Assembly (NCBI GenBank): GCA_905183005.1
Contig: CAJJDO010000028.1
Span: 248,001 to 312,000 of the forward strand
Direction of reading: 5' to 3'
Origin: Paramecium pentaurelia
Taxonomy: Eukaryota > Ciliophora > Oligohymenophorea > Peniculida > Parameciidae
DNA: 64,000 nucleotides
In this document: one piece after another, positions 61,776 to 64,000 of the stretch
Numbering within the stretch: the first letter of the stretch is position 1
Layout of the letters: every line of letters begins with the position of its first letter
Translations under genes and position numbers: made by a program
The notes under the pieces: model-generated
The model's input: only the letters and a program-made list of their open reading frames with translations
Databases searched by the model: none
Told to the model about the DNA's origin: nothing

Positions 61776-63833
61776 ATGAAATCTGGATTATGGGATAATA
61801 TGAGAAAGATGGTCACTCTGATTGATGATCTAAGAGATTGTGGTGTTTAAGATTACATTAAATTACCAAGAATATGTGTTGTTGGAATGTAGAGTGCAGG
61901 AAAGAGTAGTTTATTGGAAAATATTTGTGGATTGGATTTCTTACCTAGGGGTGATGTAATTGATTAATTGCTATTCAAAAAAAGGGTGTTGTAACTCGTA
62001 GACCTTTGGAATTGCGTCTTGTACATATTCAAGAAAGATTATCACCTTGGGCAATCTTCAAAGAAGTACCAGAAAAAAAGTTTACAGATTTTACTAAAGT
62101 TCGTGAAGAAATTGATAGATTAACAGATGCAAAGGCTGGATAAAGAAAGAGTATAATCATTTTTAGAATATAGATATATTACCTGATCCTATCGAATTGA
62201 CAATTTGGTCACCTGATTGTCCAGATCTTACAATTATAGATTTACCAGGAATCACTTTAATACCATTAAGAGATTCTGATCAACCTGACAATATTGAAGA
62301 AATTACATTAAATATGTGCAAAAGGTATTTTTAATTTATGAAACTATAGATATTGTGAAGATGAACGAACCATCATTCTATGTGTAATGCCTGCAAGTTA
62401 AGATATAACTACATAGAGATCTTTGAAATTAGCTCGTCAACTTGATCCAGATGGTATCAGAACTATTGGTGTGATTACTAAAATTGATATTATGGGAGAG
62501 GGTTCAGATGCATCCAAAGTATTGTTGAATGAGGAAGTCAAATTGCGATTAGGTTATATTGGAGTCAAAAATAGAAGCTAATAAGATATTATTAACAAAG
62601 TTCCTGTCTAAAAAGCACTTCGTTAAGAAGAGGATTATTTTTAAAATGATCCTCGATATGCAGGAATTCCTTAAGATATATTAGGAACTAGAGCATTAAT
62701 TGAAAAATTGACGACTGTCTTATATCAACATATTAGAAAATGTTTACCAGATATTATCAAAGAAATTGATACTAAAAGTGATGAATGTGAAGATAAACTC
62801 AAATTACTTGGTACTGAATTACCAAGAGATTAAAAAGATAAAGTCTAATTAGTTTTTAATTTACTTCAAGATTATACAGATGGATTTAAAAATACAATGG
62901 ATGGAAAATATGATAAAAATGAAGCTACTATTACTGATGAAGAAAAGAAAATTGAACTTACAGGAGGAGCTAAAATTAAATAAATGTTTAACGAATTATA
63001 TTAAGAATTTGCAGATGAAAAATATCATGTTACTGATTGTTATTTAGATAAAGATATTGAATTGGCTGATCAATTACATTAAGGTGATAGCATTCCTGGA
63101 TTTCCATCTTTTGATAGTTTTCTTTATTTAATTGTTCCTTAAGTTTAAGCACTCATTAGACCTGCTTAAGATGTTTTAGATCAGATATTTTAATATATGG
63201 ATGAAATCAGTTAACAAATATTAAGAAAAGTATTCAATTCTTTTTTTATTTAGGTATTCACTAGATTCCCTTCAGTACTAGATGAAATCTCAGAAATGAG
63301 TCGCAAAGTCATAGAGTCTCAAAGAGCCAAAGCTGAATAAGTTGTGATCAATTAAATTGAAGCAGAAATGAATTACATCTATACAAATGATGAAGAATAC
63401 TTAACTACAAAAGCAGATCTTGTATTTAAATAAAACTCTAAGACAATTGATCCAAAAAAGATCTTAGTTAGAGAACTCAGAAATAGAGTTGATCTCTATT
63501 ACAAAATCTTAATTAGAAATCTTAGAGATAGCATTCCAAAAGTAAATACTCTTTTAATAATTTTAGTATATTGGGTATTATCTAGTGAAATAAACTTTGG
63601 ACAAAATGCAATTGGTTTTATATGATCAAATGAATAAAAGTGATAATGTTTTCTAAATGTTAGAAGAAGTAAATGCATTCCTATTTATTAATTCTAGCCT
63701 GTCTACATCCTATAGGAAAGATAATAACTCTAAAAAACTTTGAAGGCATTGAAGTAGGCAAAGAAAGTACTTAAATAAGACCCAGAGTAATTATTTTATC
63801 CATAATGCAAGTCTTTCGAAGGGCCGTGGTTGA
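61776..63833 (+). CDS. dynamin-family GTPase
   Basis: 625 residues after introns 61956-61984 (29), 62151-62173 (23), about 62,325-62,349 (25), about 63,229-63,253 (24-25), about 63,542-63,566 (25), about 63,669-63,697 (29) and 63787-63811 (25). GTPase motifs: P-loop GMQSAGKSSLLE, switch I GVVTRRPLELRL, DLPGIT, TKIDIM. Then the middle domain and GTPase effector domain (FPSVLDEISEMSRKVIESQ; EAEMNYIYTNDEEY; LQKTLKALKQAKKVL). There is no PH or proline-rich domain between them, as in ciliate and plant-type dynamin-related proteins. The last intron brings the frame to TGA 63831-63833 just after the effector domain; without it the frame would run into the next gene. Role: membrane fission, for example endocytosis; the specific site is not readable. 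Confidence 0.95.
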
Positions 63834-63917
63834 TTGAACATTTTATAACATATTAAAATAATAAGTTAGCATATTAAATAAGATTTAAAAATAATTAAAA
63901 AAAATATTTATTGACCA

Positions 63918-64000
63918 ATGGTGAAAATGAATGTCCTCAATGATTGCCTCCGTTCTATTGTGAACGCTGAAAGGTTGTACTTGTTGTCCTAACTATTTAA
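63918..64000 (+). CDS. RPS15A: ribosomal protein uS8 (S15a), first exon, truncated by window end
   Basis: ATG 63918 begins MVKMNVLNDCLRSIVNAE, the invariant N-terminus of eukaryotic uS8. The exon appears to end after GAA AG at 63973; GTTGTACTTGTTGTCC then starts an intron that continues past the window. Read straight through, the sequence would leave the conserved ER-x-GKRQV path, which supports the splice site. The upstream spacer to dynamin is 84 bp. Confidence 0.85.

Noticed and set aside
63834..63945. Dynamin extending into the uS8 gene
   Set aside because: A 25-nt intron at 63787-63811 brings the frame to TGA at 63831, just after the effector domain.

Overview
The window is a piece of a very AT-rich ciliate macronuclear genome of the Paramecium type. 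Three things show this. TAA and TAG are read as glutamine and only TGA stops translation: conserved proteins read through dozens of in-frame TAA/TAG codons and end at TGA. Introns are tiny (21-32 nt, mostly 22-29, GTA...TAG) and must be removed to restore conserved proteins. Genes are packed 20-80 bp apart on both strands. The species cannot be fixed from the sequence alone. All coding calls below use this code, and coordinates include introns.

Left third (1-17 kb): the 3' end of an alveolin gene (+), a gene-poor stretch, a mitotic-type cyclin and a MYCBP/AMY-1-like ciliary protein (both -), a coiled-coil protein (+), a calpain-like protein with a degraded catalytic triad (+), a TVP23 Golgi protein (-), a taxilin-like coiled-coil protein (+), casein kinase 1 (-), and the ABC protein ABCE1/Rli1 (-). 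ABCE1 appears as three tandem copies joined by single N bases, almost certainly an assembly error. Two GC-richer islands in the spacers have box C/D snoRNA architecture.

Middle (17-34 kb): V-ATPase subunit a (+), a DDX56/Dbp9-family helicase that has lost its ATPase motifs (-), an aquaporin (-), a Sel1-repeat protein (-), a small coiled-coil protein (-), an orphan gene with an unresolved frame (+), an ULK-like kinase (+), ribosomal protein uS15/S13 (-), the axonemal protein DRC9/IQCG (-), a small membrane-associated orphan (-) and a WD40 protein (-).

Right third (34-64 kb): a second WD40 protein of the same design facing the first (+), a glutamine-rich 1,248-residue coiled-coil protein (+), the CORVET subunit Vps8 (+), a short orphan (+), a GYF-domain-like protein with a 31-glutamine run (+), a basic orphan (-), possible gene relics, an 8.2 kb InsP3-receptor-type calcium-release channel gene (-), a FYVE-like zinc-finger coiled-coil protein (+), a protein with two cyclic-nucleotide-binding folds (+), dynamin (+), and the first exon of ribosomal protein uS8/S15a (+).

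There is no operon logic; neighbours are functionally mixed. Recurring themes are endomembrane traffic (Vps8, dynamin, TVP23, taxilin-like, FYVE-like, V-ATPase), calcium signalling (InsP3R-like channel, calpain-like protein), cilia and cortex (alveolin, MYCBP-like, DRC9), and translation (ABCE1, uS15, uS8). No mobile element, CRISPR array, tRNA or rRNA gene was seen.
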